Of a stretch of 24,377 bases of DNA, positions 1-8,057 are shown in pieces. Under the pieces are notes generated by a model. That model was not told where the DNA came from. It worked only from the letters and a program-made list of their open reading frames with translations, and ran no database searches. The stretch is from the NCBI GenBank assembly GCA_045110675.1, contig JBGCGJ010000032.1:1-24377 (forward strand), read 5' to 3'. The position numbers and the translations under genes were made by a program. This DNA is from JBALVT01 sp045110675. GTDB lineage: Bacteria > Pseudomonadota > Gammaproteobacteria > Pseudomonadales > Halieaceae. Within the stretch, counting starts at the first letter, position 1, and every line of letters begins with the position of its first letter.

Positions 1-444
1 GCTTTCACTGAGCACCCTAACGAGTGGGACAACCTGCGAGCAGATCCCCGTCTCATCCGGCGGGCGGTCGACGAAAGCATTCGCTGGGACTCTACAGTAC
101 AGACATTTTTCCGCACGGCGTCGCGAGACACCGAAGTGGCAGGCCACGTCATTCCCAAAGATTCGAAAGTGCTTCTATTCCTCGCATCGGCTAATCGCGA
201 CCCGAGAAAAAGGGATAAGCCAGAACTGTTTGACCTGACACGAACAACCAGTGGGCACGTCGGCTTTGGCGCCGGTATTCACCAGTGTCTTGGCCAGGTG
301 ATCGCCAGACTGGAAGCGCAGGCGATTGTAGGATCCCTGGCCGAACGCTGCGCATCTATTACCCGCACCGCAGAGCCCGTACGACGCCTGAACAATACCT
401 TGCACGCACTGGCGTCACTGCCTGTAACCGTCGAACTCGCATAG
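1..444 (+). CDS. Cytochrome P450, CYP199-like, C-terminal part (5' end outside window)
   Basis: This is the last 147 codons of a P450 whose N-terminus lies left of the window; the frame is open from base 1. The ExxR motif of the K helix is visible as E25-S-I-R28 (numbering from base 1). The heme-binding loop FGAGIHQCLG is at about residues 89-98, with Cys96 as thiolate ligand. The stretches VQTFFRT, SANRDPR, TSGHVGFG and NNTL resemble, from memory, the CYP199A family, whose members O-demethylate 4-methoxybenzoate and oxidise other para-substituted benzoates. The assignment to that family is therefore likely, while the substrate here is inference. P450s of this type need a [2Fe-2S] ferredoxin and a reductase, and neither is seen in the window. 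The stop is followed 9 bp later by the next gene, and an AGGA ribosome site overlaps the stop, so the two are probably one operon. Confidence 0.9.
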   Translation, partial: AFTEHPNEWDNLRADPRLIRRAVDESIRWDSTVQTFFRTASRDTEVAGHVIPKDSKVLLFLASANRDPRKRDKPELFDLTRTTSGHVGFGAGIHQCLGQVIARLEAQAIVGSLAERCASITRTAEPVRRLNNTLHALASLPVTVELA

Positions 445-453
445 GAATCCATT

Positions 454-1233
454 ATGTCTCGCACATTTATCGACCTGTCTATCTATCTCGAAAACGACGT
501 CATCACCGATCCGCCTTTTATGCGACCGAAAATCACTTACCAGAATCACGCTGAAACCGTGCCTGAAATGGGCCATTTTTTCCCCGATGTAACCGCCGAA
601 GAATTACCCGGTGGTGAGGGGTTTGCCGCTGCAGAGTCAGTTACCCTGTCAACCCACAACGGCACCCATCTCGATGCGCCCTGGCACTTCCACCCCACCA
701 TGAATGGCGGCGAGCGAGCCATCACCATTGACGAAGTGCCTCTAGACTGGTGTTTCCGACCCGGCGTCAAGCTGGATTTCCGACATTTTGATAACGGTTA
801 CGTGGTCACCGCCGCAGACGTGGAAGCGGAACTGAAACGTATCGATTACGACCTGCAGCCGCTGGATATTGTGCTGGTCAACACTGCCGCCGGCGGGGCA
901 TTGGGCGACCCGGAATGTATCAATATCGGTTGCGGCATGGGGTACGAAGCCACCATGTATCTGCTCGACCGAGGCATCAGGGTCACTGGCACAGATGCCT
1001 GGTCCTGGGATGCGCCTTTTAGTCATACCGCCAAGCGGGTTGCCGAAACAGGCGACACTTCGTTGATCTGGGAGGGCCACAAGGCGGGCCGAGATACCGG
1101 CTACTGTCACCTGGAAAAGCTGCACAATCTCGAAGCCTTACCGCCCTTCGGTTATACCGTCTCCTGTTTTCCGCACAAGGTAAAAGGAGGGTCCGCTGGC
1201 TGGACCCGGGCCGTCGCGATAATAGAGGAATAG
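454..1233 (+). CDS. Cyclase / kynurenine formamidase-like metal-dependent hydrolase
   Basis: The 259-residue protein carries the signature HxGTHxDxPxH of the cyclase family (Pfam PF04199): H68, G70, T71, H72, D74, P76 and H78, residues that bind the catalytic metal in kynurenine formamidase and isatin hydrolase. Its length is a little above KynB (about 210) and closer to the larger cyclase-family hydrolases. No kynureninase or tryptophan dioxygenase is nearby, so a role in tryptophan breakdown is unlikely. In this setting it more plausibly hydrolyses an amide, lactone or ring-opened product of the aromatic pathway (inference). The ATG at 454 has AGGAA upstream, overlapping the P450 stop. It is followed 7 bp later by the epimerase gene. 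Confidence 0.82.
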   Translation: MSRTFIDLSIYLENDVITDPPFMRPKITYQNHAETVPEMGHFFPDVTAEELPGGEGFAAAESVTLSTHNGTHLDAPWHFHPTMNGGERAITIDEVPLDWCFRPGVKLDFRHFDNGYVVTAADVEAELKRIDYDLQPLDIVLVNTAAGGALGDPECINIGCGMGYEATMYLLDRGIRVTGTDAWSWDAPFSHTAKRVAETGDTSLIWEGHKAGRDTGYCHLEKLHNLEALPPFGYTVSCFPHKVKGGSAGWTRAVAIIEE

Positions 1234-1240
1234 TATCGAC

Positions 1241-2167
1241 GTGAAAATCATTGTCACCGGTGCAAACGGCTTCGTGGGGAGCGCTCTCGTAGAGGCGTTG
1301 CTGAAGACGGGTGATCATGATGTTGTGGCCGTTGATAAGACAACCCCAAGCTCCCCGGCGCTCGAAGCCGCCAGGTGGGTTTGCGGCGATATTGGCGAAC
1401 CCGAGGTAATAAGCTCGCTTTTCGAGCAATCTTGCGATGCGCTAGTCCACCTGGCTACTCTTCCAGGTGGTGCCGCAGAAGAAAACCGGCAGCTGGCGAG
1501 GCAGGTTAACCTTGATGTGACCCTCGATTTGCTGGAGGCCGCACGCTCTGGGAGCACTGTGCCCCGGGTAGTCTTCGCCAGCAGCATAGCGGTATACGGA
1601 GAATTTGCTGACGCCGTCATAGATGACGACACGCTACCCGCGCCCCACATGGTATATGGCGCACAAAAAGCCATGGCAGAGATCTGGATTGCAACGCTGA
1701 CCCGCCGCGGCGAGATAAGCGGCTTGTCTGTGCGACTACCGGGCATCGTAGCCAGACCACAGTCACATTCTGGAATGAAGTCGGCCTTCATGAGCGATGT
1801 ATTTCACGCCGCCAGTAACGCGAAGATATTTGATGCACCCGTTTCGCCCGCGGCCACTATGTGGTTGATGTCCCAGCAATGTGTCGTCAAAAACATACTG
1901 CACGCACTGACACTGGACACTAACGATTTGCCACATTCCTTTACAGTCACACTGCCCGGATTACGCGTCGCCATGGGGGAGTTGGTCCAAGCTATTGCTC
2001 AACATGCCAGCTGTGAACAGGACTTTATCCGCTATACGCCAGATACTGACCTGGAAGCGGTGTTCGGGCGCCAGCCAGATCACCAGTTACGCAGCGCTGC
2101 GATGCTGGGATTTTCGGACGATGGCGACCTTCATCACCTGGTCGCCAGTGCATTTTCAACCCTATAA
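1241..2167 (+). CDS. NAD-dependent epimerase/dehydratase, D-erythronate dehydrogenase (DenD)-like
   Basis: This is a 308-residue extended short-chain dehydrogenase. The Rossmann motif GxxGxxG is at G7-A-N-G10-F-V-G13, and the catalytic pair is Y139-x-x-x-K143 with a Ser at 114/115. The pattern ASSIAVYG, then DDDTLP, YGAQKA, RLPGIV, WLMS and TLPGL is, from memory, the one shared by the DenD group (D-erythronate dehydrogenase) rather than by sugar-nucleotide epimerases. It starts with GTG at 1241, with GAGG about 12 bp upstream; no better start is visible. In DenD the enzyme oxidises a C2 hydroxyl of a small polyhydroxy acid. Here a hydroxy-acid intermediate of aromatic breakdown is a reasonable but unproven substrate. 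It is the third gene of the plus-strand operon. Confidence 0.8.
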   Translation: MKIIVTGANGFVGSALVEALLKTGDHDVVAVDKTTPSSPALEAARWVCGDIGEPEVISSLFEQSCDALVHLATLPGGAAEENRQLARQVNLDVTLDLLEAARSGSTVPRVVFASSIAVYGEFADAVIDDDTLPAPHMVYGAQKAMAEIWIATLTRRGEISGLSVRLPGIVARPQSHSGMKSAFMSDVFHAASNAKIFDAPVSPAATMWLMSQQCVVKNILHALTLDTNDLPHSFTVTLPGLRVAMGELVQAIAQHASCEQDFIRYTPDTDLEAVFGRQPDHQLRSAAMLGFSDDGDLHHLVASAFSTL

Positions 2168-2187
2168 ATACATCTGGAGTCTTACCA

Positions 2188-3159
2188 ATGAAACTAGCAT
2201 CAATCGACAATGGCAGCAGGGATGGCTACCTGGCAGTGATTGCCCAGGATGGGGGGCGCTACCTTCCCGCCAGCGATATTGTGCCTTGCATGCAGGAGGC
2301 TCTGGAGAATTGGACTGAGCTTGCGCCGATACTGGCAAGCCTGTCGGAGCAACTCGATCAGGGCGACGGAATAAGCCTTGAGGGCGTGAACATTCTTGCA
2401 CCCCTCCCCCGCGCCTGGCAATGGCTGGACGGTTCGGCTTTTAAAAGCCATGGCGACCTTATGGAAAAGGTCTTCGGTATCGACCCGGTCCCACTGGACA
2501 AGCCGCTGATGTACCAGGGCATGTCACACCGTTTTATCTCCGCCATCGAAGACGTGGAATTCCTTCGGGAGGAGGATGACATCGACTTCGAGGGTGAACT
2601 GGGCATTATCACCGATGATGTTCCCATGGGCATCAGCGCTGCGGAGGCGATGGGTCACATCAAGCTTATTGTCCAAATCAATGACTGGTCCCTCAGGCGC
2701 CTGGCACCGGCCGAGATGAAAACCGGTTTTGGCTGGATCCAGGCCAAACCGGCTTGCTCAATGGCGCCTTTTGCCGTAACGCCTGACGAGCTGGGCGTTG
2801 CCTGGCAGGACGGGCGCGTCCATCTGCCGCTGACGGTAGATTGGAATGGTGAGCGCTTCGGCAATGCACAGGCCGGGGTCATGGACATAGGATTTCACGA
2901 ACTCGTTGCACATGCAGCGGCCACACGCGATCTGTGTGCCGGCACAGTAATCGGCTCAGGTACTGTGTCGAATGAAAATTTTCGCGAAATTGGCTCTTCT
3001 TGCATAGCCGAGAGACGCGGCATCGAAATTGTTGATGGAGGTAAACCGGGAACGAGCTTTATGCATTTTGGGGACAGCGTTCGGATGGAGGTCTGCGGCC
3101 AGGACGGTAACTCAGTGTTTGGTGCTATCGAACAGCGCGTCGCCCAAAGAGGGCTATAA
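2188..3159 (+). CDS. Fumarylacetoacetate hydrolase (FAH) family protein, first copy
   Basis: The 323-residue protein has the metal-binding acidic triad of the FAH fold: E135-G-E137 in DFEGELGI, then D166 in QINDWS 29 residues later. The ending region with VIGSGTVSN and FGDSVRMEV is also typical. Family members hydrolyse C-C bonds in acylpyruvates (fumarylacetoacetate, fumarylpyruvate) or act as decarboxylases, hydratases and isomerases on ring-fission products. The particular reaction cannot be told from the motifs. The ATG at 2188 has GGAG upstream. The gene ends 2 bp before the cupin gene, so translation is probably coupled. A GST gene two positions downstream is reminiscent of the isomerase/hydrolase pairs of gentisate and homogentisate pathways. 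Confidence 0.88.
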   Translation: MKLASIDNGSRDGYLAVIAQDGGRYLPASDIVPCMQEALENWTELAPILASLSEQLDQGDGISLEGVNILAPLPRAWQWLDGSAFKSHGDLMEKVFGIDPVPLDKPLMYQGMSHRFISAIEDVEFLREEDDIDFEGELGIITDDVPMGISAAEAMGHIKLIVQINDWSLRRLAPAEMKTGFGWIQAKPACSMAPFAVTPDELGVAWQDGRVHLPLTVDWNGERFGNAQAGVMDIGFHELVAHAAATRDLCAGTVIGSGTVSNENFREIGSSCIAERRGIEIVDGGKPGTSFMHFGDSVRMEVCGQDGNSVFGAIEQRVAQRGL

Positions 3160-3161
3160 AC

Positions 3162-3644
3162 ATGGGGGATCCCGTTCGTAGAGTAGTTACTGCTCACGAT
3201 GACACCGCCAGCGCTGTCATCCGCTCAGACGAGACCTTCAAACCGCAACTCATTCCATCCGGCGATGCGGCTTTTGCCCTGCTATGGACCACAGCTAGCG
3301 TCCCCGCCGACAATAATGATGAAACGGATGGCCGAGAGCGCGAGGCGGGGCTTACCCTTCACCAGGGCTCAGTATTACGGGTCGTAGATATGCTCCCTGG
3401 TGGTGTGTCCCCCCAGCATCGCACCAATAGTATCGATTATGGCATCGTCCTGTCAGGCCAGGTGGAGCTAGAACTGGACGACGGGGCAAAGACTGTATTG
3501 GGCCCGGGGGATATCTGTATCCAGCGCGGCACCATGCATCTGTGGCGCACTATCGGCGATGAGGCCTGCCGCATCGTTTTTGTTCTTACCGAAGCCCTTG
3601 CCTATCGGGACAACGGCACACCCTTGCCTGAGGTTCAACCGTGA
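3162..3644 (+). CDS. Single-domain cupin protein
   Basis: The 160-residue protein has one C-terminal cupin barrel. Motif 1 runs from H86 (QHRTNSIDYGIVLSG) and motif 2 contains PGD at 115-117 and H126 in RGTMHLW, so a two-His metal site is plausible. The first 65 residues form an extra N-terminal segment seen in a common group of stand-alone cupins. Gentisate and homogentisate dioxygenases are about twice as long, so this is not one of those. It may be an isomerase, a lyase or a binding protein for a pathway intermediate; I cannot choose. The start is 2 bp after the FAH stop, and its own TGA overlaps the GTG of the GST gene (GTGA), so it is embedded in the operon. Confidence 0.78.
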   Translation: MGDPVRRVVTAHDDTASAVIRSDETFKPQLIPSGDAAFALLWTTASVPADNNDETDGREREAGLTLHQGSVLRVVDMLPGGVSPQHRTNSIDYGIVLSGQVELELDDGAKTVLGPGDICIQRGTMHLWRTIGDEACRIVFVLTEALAYRDNGTPLPEVQP

Positions 3645-4327
3645 CGGACGTTGTTCTTTACGCCGCCCCCGGGTCTTGTTCGCGAGTACCGTGCATCGCA
3701 CTGGAAGAAATCAGCCTGCCCTTCGAATACCGGCCCGTGGTCCTTATGAAGGGCGAGCACAAGTCCCCGGACTACAAAAAACTTAACCCCAAGGGAAAAG
3801 TCCCCTGCCTGGTGATAGACGGCGAGCCGCTCACCGAGAACGTCGCTATTCTGAGCTATCTAAACAAGCGATTTCCCGAGGCGGGCCTGCTTCCGCCTGC
3901 AATGAATGAAGTGGAGCTGGTGCGCCAGATAGCCGATCTTTGCTTCTGCTCAGCAACTTTGCACCCCATAGTCACTCGTATTCGTATGCCGCAGTTCTTC
4001 GCAGCGCCAGATGCATCTCGCAGCGTCTTCGATAGAGGCTGCGACGCGATGCGCGAGTATTTTCAGCTTATCGAGGAACGTCTGGATACCAATGCCTGGT
4101 GGTACGGCGAGACCTGGAGCGCAATGGACAGTTATCTCAACTGGGTTTTCTGGCGGGTGGAAGGCGCCAATTTCCCCACTGCCGACTATCCCCGCTTCAG
4201 CGACCATGCCATGCGCGTGGAACAACGGCCCGCGGTGCAGCGTGCGCTGGCACGGGAACAGGCGGCCCAGGCTGAACTGGAAGCAAAGGGGCTCGCATTC
4301 AAACCCCCGCCACTACCAGATGCCTGA
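3641..4327 (+). CDS. Glutathione S-transferase family protein
   Basis: The 228-residue protein has an N-terminal thioredoxin-fold domain (about residues 1-80). It carries a candidate catalytic Ser in PGSCSRV, the cis-Pro segment KVPCL and the glutathione-contact motif LTENVAIL. A helical C-terminal domain follows. It starts with GTG at 3641 inside the end of the cupin gene. GSTs in aromatic operons often act as maleylacetoacetate or maleylpyruvate isomerases, or as glutathione-dependent lyases. Since an FAH gene lies two genes upstream, a cis-trans isomerase role is attractive, but nothing in the sequence fixes it. The C-terminal tail ends in a Pro-rich stretch. Confidence 0.85.
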   Translation: MTDVVLYAAPGSCSRVPCIALEEISLPFEYRPVVLMKGEHKSPDYKKLNPKGKVPCLVIDGEPLTENVAILSYLNKRFPEAGLLPPAMNEVELVRQIADLCFCSATLHPIVTRIRMPQFFAAPDASRSVFDRGCDAMREYFQLIEERLDTNAWWYGETWSAMDSYLNWVFWRVEGANFPTADYPRFSDHAMRVEQRPAVQRALAREQAAQAELEAKGLAFKPPPLPDA

Positions 4328-4350
4328 GTAAAAAATAGAAAAAGAATGTT

Positions 4351-4371
4351 GTAGCCAAAGATCTTAGCTAC
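4351..4371 (+). promoter_or_regulatory. Inverted repeat upstream of the MFS gene
   Basis: GTAGC at 4351-4355 pairs with GCTAC at 4367-4371, and the segment between contains the palindrome AAGATCTT. No U-run follows, so it is not a classical terminator. It could be a hairpin that tunes expression between the enzyme genes and the transporter, or an operator. Function unknown. Confidence 0.3.
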
Positions 4372-4439
4372 GCCGGGTGATGTGGTTGGTTCCTAGAGAC
4401 CAGAGCATGTCCAACAAAATGTTTGTAAAGGAGAAAAAA

Positions 4440-5627
4440 ATGAGCGACGTCACTTCTGGTCAGGTAAGCCTTAACAAAGCATCTACGACGCAGGGCATCG
4501 TGCTTATGCTCGCCGCTGTATTACCAGTGATGGCGGTTGTTTCTTTGGTCCCTGTATTACCTCTGTTATTGCAGGAGTTCGCTGGCGTTGAAGGCAGCGA
4601 GTTTCTCGTCCCTATTGCTGTTACGGTTCCTGCGCTTTGTGTGGCTATTTTCTCACCTTTGGCCGGGTGGCTCTCAGACCAAGTTGGGCGCAAGAATCTC
4701 TTGTTAGGTGCGTTTATCGTCTACGCTGCGATAGGAGTAGTGCCGTACTTCCTTTCGGACTTAAAACATATCATTGCGTCGAGAGTATTATTGGGCGTGG
4801 CAGAGGCGACCATTATGACGGTGGCTACCGCCCTGATCGGTGACTATTTCGATGGCGAACGCCGCGAAAAGTGGGTGGCGATTCAAGTCGGTATTGCGAG
4901 CATTTCGGCTATTATACTGATTGCTATTGGCGGCATCCTTGGCGAGACCCTGGGTTCGCGGGGACCGTTTCTGCTCTATCTGCTGGCACTGCCCATAGCG
5001 CTGGTGAGTGCCATCGTTTTGTTTGAACCTGCCGTACATGCGGATACTCAATCCCCCCATCTTAAGGGATTTCCGTTCAGGCAGGTACTGCCCCTAGTTG
5101 CAATCACCCTCGGTGTATCCCTTCTTTTTTACACTATCGTCGTGAAATTAGGTCCCATCCTGATGCTGACAGCCGCTGTGACGCCGGCACTCATTGGCGC
5201 TGCCGGTGCAGCGGCAAATATGGGTCATGTCGGGGGAGCCATTATCTTCGGTCGTTTCAAGAGCGCTTCAGGGCCCTCGCTGTTAACGGCTGGCCTCACG
5301 CTTGCTGCCCTGGGCTATTTCGGCCTGAGCGTAAGCGAGAGTCTCTACTTCAGTGTCGCCAGTGCCGTCTGTGCAAGTTTGGGGGTGGGGATCATGCTGC
5401 CCACGCTGCTGGCCTGGACTATGAGTATTCTGCCTCCAGTGTTTCGCGGACGCGGCACCGGCATATGGACCGGCACCTTCTTCCTTGGCCAATTTATCGC
5501 GCCGATCGTCGCGGTTGCTCTGGAAGCCGCATTTGGCGGTTTGGCTAATGTGCTGGCTGTCTATGGCGCACTCGCCCTGATCGGCGCTCTTATTGCTTTC
5601 GTTGTAGCGAGAACAAAGGCCAACTAA
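4440..5627 (+). CDS. MFS transporter
   Basis: This is a 395-residue, highly hydrophobic protein with about 12 membrane helices. The conserved loop 2-3 motif of the major facilitator superfamily is visible as GWLSDQVGRKNLL near residues 78-90. The frame is open further upstream to an ATG at 4377. I choose the ATG at 4440 because AAGGAG lies 6 bp before it and the 21 upstream residues look non-coding. It is the last gene of the plus-strand block and probably imports the aromatic substrate or exports an intermediate (inference). It is separated from the GST gene by 112 bp that contain an inverted repeat. Confidence 0.87.
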   Translation: MSDVTSGQVSLNKASTTQGIVLMLAAVLPVMAVVSLVPVLPLLLQEFAGVEGSEFLVPIAVTVPALCVAIFSPLAGWLSDQVGRKNLLLGAFIVYAAIGVVPYFLSDLKHIIASRVLLGVAEATIMTVATALIGDYFDGERREKWVAIQVGIASISAIILIAIGGILGETLGSRGPFLLYLLALPIALVSAIVLFEPAVHADTQSPHLKGFPFRQVLPLVAITLGVSLLFYTIVVKLGPILMLTAAVTPALIGAAGAAANMGHVGGAIIFGRFKSASGPSLLTAGLTLAALGYFGLSVSESLYFSVASAVCASLGVGIMLPTLLAWTMSILPPVFRGRGTGIWTGTFFLGQFIAPIVAVALEAAFGGLANVLAVYGALALIGALIAFVVARTKAN

Positions 5628-5641
5628 CATTAAGGATTTCG

Positions 5642-5671
5642 ATGACTGCCAGAATCAGCCGTTCAATCTGA
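5642..5671 (+). other. Nine-codon ORF with ribosome site after the MFS gene
   Basis: AAGGA lies 6 bp before an ATG at 5642. The reading frame gives MTARISRSI and then TGA. It could be the remaining start of a gene that once followed the transporter, or chance. Confidence 0.2.
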
Positions 5672-5813
5672 ATTCGCGAGGCTTTCCAATCGCGGAGCCG
5701 AGCTGAGTAATTCTCCAGGAATTTTCGCGCAGACAAGCTTGTACTATCGTTCGCACTATAGGCGGAACCGCAACTTACGAATTCTAGTATTCTGATTTTT
5801 CGGTATTTCCTTC

Positions 5814-5850
5814 AAAAAAGGCCCAATACTTTCGTATTGGGCCTTTTTTT
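5814..5850. terminator. Bidirectional rho-independent terminator
   Basis: The stem GGCCCAATAC (5820-5829) pairs perfectly with GTATTGGGCC (5834-5843) around a TTTC loop. It is flanked by A6 on the left and T7 on the right, so it has a U-run in either direction. It lies between two converging operons, 190 bp after the MFS stop and about 22 bp beyond the last Rieske stop. Confidence 0.93.
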
Positions 5851-5872
5851 GACTAAGGTAAGAGCGTTACGC

Positions 5873-6934
5873 TTAACCAGCGTTCTCCTGTGCCAACATG
5901 GCTTCAATTTTTCTTCGAGCATCAAATGCCGGACGATCTGAACGAACTGATATCTCTTTTTGAAATTGTGAAGCTTGGTCTAATCTTGCCTCCACCGCAT
6001 TAATTGTGTCGACATCCTGTTGTCGTATTTTACAATCAGATTCCTGTTGGAAACGGTCTAGTTCCTCATCACCGAGCCTGAAGTTTCTCGTAGAAAAACC
6101 AAAGTAGTGGGTTGTCGTCTCTGTTTCTGGCGTAATTCCGTGGTGTATAAGCAACGAACCTAACGCTTCTGGTACGTCATCTCGCCCCTCTAACTTGATG
6201 ACATTGGGCAAGCTGGTTTTTATCAACTCGGGGCCGTAGAAATCGCTCAAGGAATCAAAGTCCGCAATCCCTTCGAAAGCAGCATCATGCCCATAGATCA
6301 GACCGAAGAAAGGATTCCAGGGCGCTTTTACTTTCCTGAGTACGCGAATACTCAATTCACGCTCTTCTATGCTTATCGGCACCTTCGCCATCGATTCCCC
6401 GCCGGGCACGTGGTGGTGCACATAGGGCAGATGAGTAAGGTCCATTAAATTATCAATCAACAATTGAGCGCGACCTTCGAGATGAAAATAGTTCTCTGAG
6501 CTGTAGTGCCATCCAGGCTGCTCTAAACCAAAATCATGATAAGGAGGAATTAAATTGGTATCACATTTTTCAGGATCACCCATCCATATCCAGCAAATTG
6601 GACCACGCTCTTCCAGAGGATAGACTGGCTGACAGGTGTTCGTTGTCACGCTGTCTTGTGAGGGGATATCGATACATTCGCCAGTATCTGAAAACGTAAA
6701 CCCGTGATAACCACACACAATGGCATCCCCTTCCAACCGACCTTTTGCCAAGGGAAAATAGCGATGCGGACATAGTCCATACATGGCGACCGGAGTACCA
6801 TTTTCTTTGCGATACATGACGACAGGCTTTTCCAGCAGCGTTCGCTCCATTGGCTCACGCGATATCTCATTGGAGAATGCAGCCATATACCAGCGGTTGC
6901 GCACAATTGAATTTTTATAATCGAATGGATACAT
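5873..6934 (-). CDS. VanA-like Rieske non-heme iron oxygenase, alpha subunit (copy 1)
   Basis: The 353-residue protein has an N-terminal Rieske [2Fe-2S] domain with C55-P-H57 and C74-x-x-H77. The catalytic iron site is NLMDLTHLPYVH, giving H168 and H173 with the bridging Asp165. This arrangement, including CPHR and NLMDLTH, is that of vanillate O-demethylase (VanA) and dicamba-type monooxygenases. It lies 27 bp downstream of a near-twin. In the first 150 residues I count about 13 differences between the two, whereas residues 175-265 differ strongly, which suggests a changed substrate pocket. AGAGGAG lies before the ATG. The VanB-type reductase needed to deliver electrons is absent from the window. 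Last gene of the minus-strand operon. Confidence 0.92.
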   Translation of the reverse strand: MYPFDYKNSIVRNRWYMAAFSNEISREPMERTLLEKPVVMYRKENGTPVAMYGLCPHRYFPLAKGRLEGDAIVCGYHGFTFSDTGECIDIPSQDSVTTNTCQPVYPLEERGPICWIWMGDPEKCDTNLIPPYHDFGLEQPGWHYSSENYFHLEGRAQLLIDNLMDLTHLPYVHHHVPGGESMAKVPISIEERELSIRVLRKVKAPWNPFFGLIYGHDAAFEGIADFDSLSDFYGPELIKTSLPNVIKLEGRDDVPEALGSLLIHHGITPETETTTHYFGFSTRNFRLGDEELDRFQQESDCKIRQQDVDTINAVEARLDQASQFQKEISVRSDRPAFDARRKIEAMLAQENAG

Positions 6935-6961
6935 TACCTTAATACTCCTCTAATCATACAA

Positions 6962-8038
6962 TCAACTGACTTTTGTAGCGTTTTCTTTTACCAGCATCGT
7001 TTCAATTTTTCTTCGAGCTTCAAACGATGGCCGGTCAGCGCGAGCTGACAATTCTTTTTGAAACTGTGCTGCCATATCCAACCTTGCCTCTACGGCAGCG
7101 ATTGCAATGACATCCTGTTGTCGAACTCCCAGATCCATTTCGAGTTGAAAACGATCTAGCTCTTCATCTCCGAGCCTGAAATTTCGGGTTGAAAAACCAA
7201 AGTAGTGTGTTGTGGTCTCAGTCTCAGGCGTCATTGCATGGAGAATCGACATCCAACCCAAGCCATTGGGTACCTCTTCTGCGTTTTCCACCCCGGTTAT
7301 TTTTGGCAAGCCGGTGCGCACCAGTTCAGGGCCATAAAAATCACTGACAACCTCGAAGTCCGCGAGCCCTTCAAATGCAGTTTCGTCTCCAAATACTTTG
7401 GCCAGAAACGGGTTCCAAGGCATTTTTCCGCTGCGGACTGTGCGGTAACTTAGATCACGCTCCTCCATGGTAAGCGGTATTTTTTTTAGTTCGTTGCCAC
7501 CTCCGCCTCCCAATTGAGGGTGAATATAGGGTAGATGACTCAGATCCATTAAATTATCTATGATGAGCTGTAAACGGCCCTCTAGATAAAAATAATTCTC
7601 GGAACTGTAGTGCCAGTCAGGTTGATTCAAACCAAAATCATGATACGGCGGAATCAAATCAATATCGCATTTTTCGGGATCACCCATCCAGATCCAGCAG
7701 ATGGGGCCGCGCTCTTCCAGCGGATAGACTGGCTGGCAGGTTTTTGTTGTTACACTGTCCTGAGAAGGAATATCGATACATTCGCCAATGTCTGAAAACG
7801 TGAACCCGTGATAGCCACAGACAATAGCATCGCCTTCGAGCCTACCTTTTGCCAAGGGAAAATAGCGATGCGGGCATAAGCCATACATGGCGACTGGAGT
7901 GCCGTTCTCCTTGCGGTAGAGGACAACAGGCTTTTTCAGAATCGTACGCTCCATTGGTTCACGAGAGACCTCATTAGAGAAAGCAGCCATATACCAACGG
8001 TTGCGCACTATCGAGGTTTCATATTGGAATGGATACAT
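6962..8038 (-). CDS. VanA-like Rieske non-heme iron oxygenase, alpha subunit (copy 2)
   Basis: This is a 358-residue partner of the preceding entry with the same ligand positions: C55, H57, C74 and H77 for the Rieske cluster, and H168 and H173 for the mononuclear iron (DLSHLPYIH). A glycine run GGGGG follows H173, where copy 1 has HHVPGGE. The segment TPETETTTHYFGFSTRNF near the C-terminal part is identical in both copies. Substrates in this family are mostly methoxylated or halogenated aromatic acids; the one here is unknown. It starts at the ATG with AGGGA about 11 bp upstream and follows the amidohydrolase gene by 19 bp. Confidence 0.92.
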   Translation of the reverse strand: MYPFQYETSIVRNRWYMAAFSNEVSREPMERTILKKPVVLYRKENGTPVAMYGLCPHRYFPLAKGRLEGDAIVCGYHGFTFSDIGECIDIPSQDSVTTKTCQPVYPLEERGPICWIWMGDPEKCDIDLIPPYHDFGLNQPDWHYSSENYFYLEGRLQLIIDNLMDLSHLPYIHPQLGGGGGNELKKIPLTMEERDLSYRTVRSGKMPWNPFLAKVFGDETAFEGLADFEVVSDFYGPELVRTGLPKITGVENAEEVPNGLGWMSILHAMTPETETTTHYFGFSTRNFRLGDEELDRFQLEMDLGVRQQDVIAIAAVEARLDMAAQFQKELSARADRPSFEARRKIETMLVKENATKVS

Positions 8039-8057
8039 CGTTTGAATTTTCCCTGGT

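Noticed and set aside
454..1233. Kynurenine formamidase of tryptophan breakdown
   Set aside because: The motif fits the family, but no other kynurenine pathway gene is nearby, apart from the ACMSD-type enzyme, which is more likely an aromatic-pathway decarboxylase here.
3162..3644. Cupin as gentisate or homogentisate dioxygenase
   Set aside because: Only one cupin domain and 160 residues, against about 340 or more in those enzymes.
4377..4439. Upstream ATG that would extend the MFS protein by 21 residues
   Set aside because: A strong AAGGAG 6 bp before ATG 4440 and the hydrophilic, non-typical sequence before it favour the shorter form.
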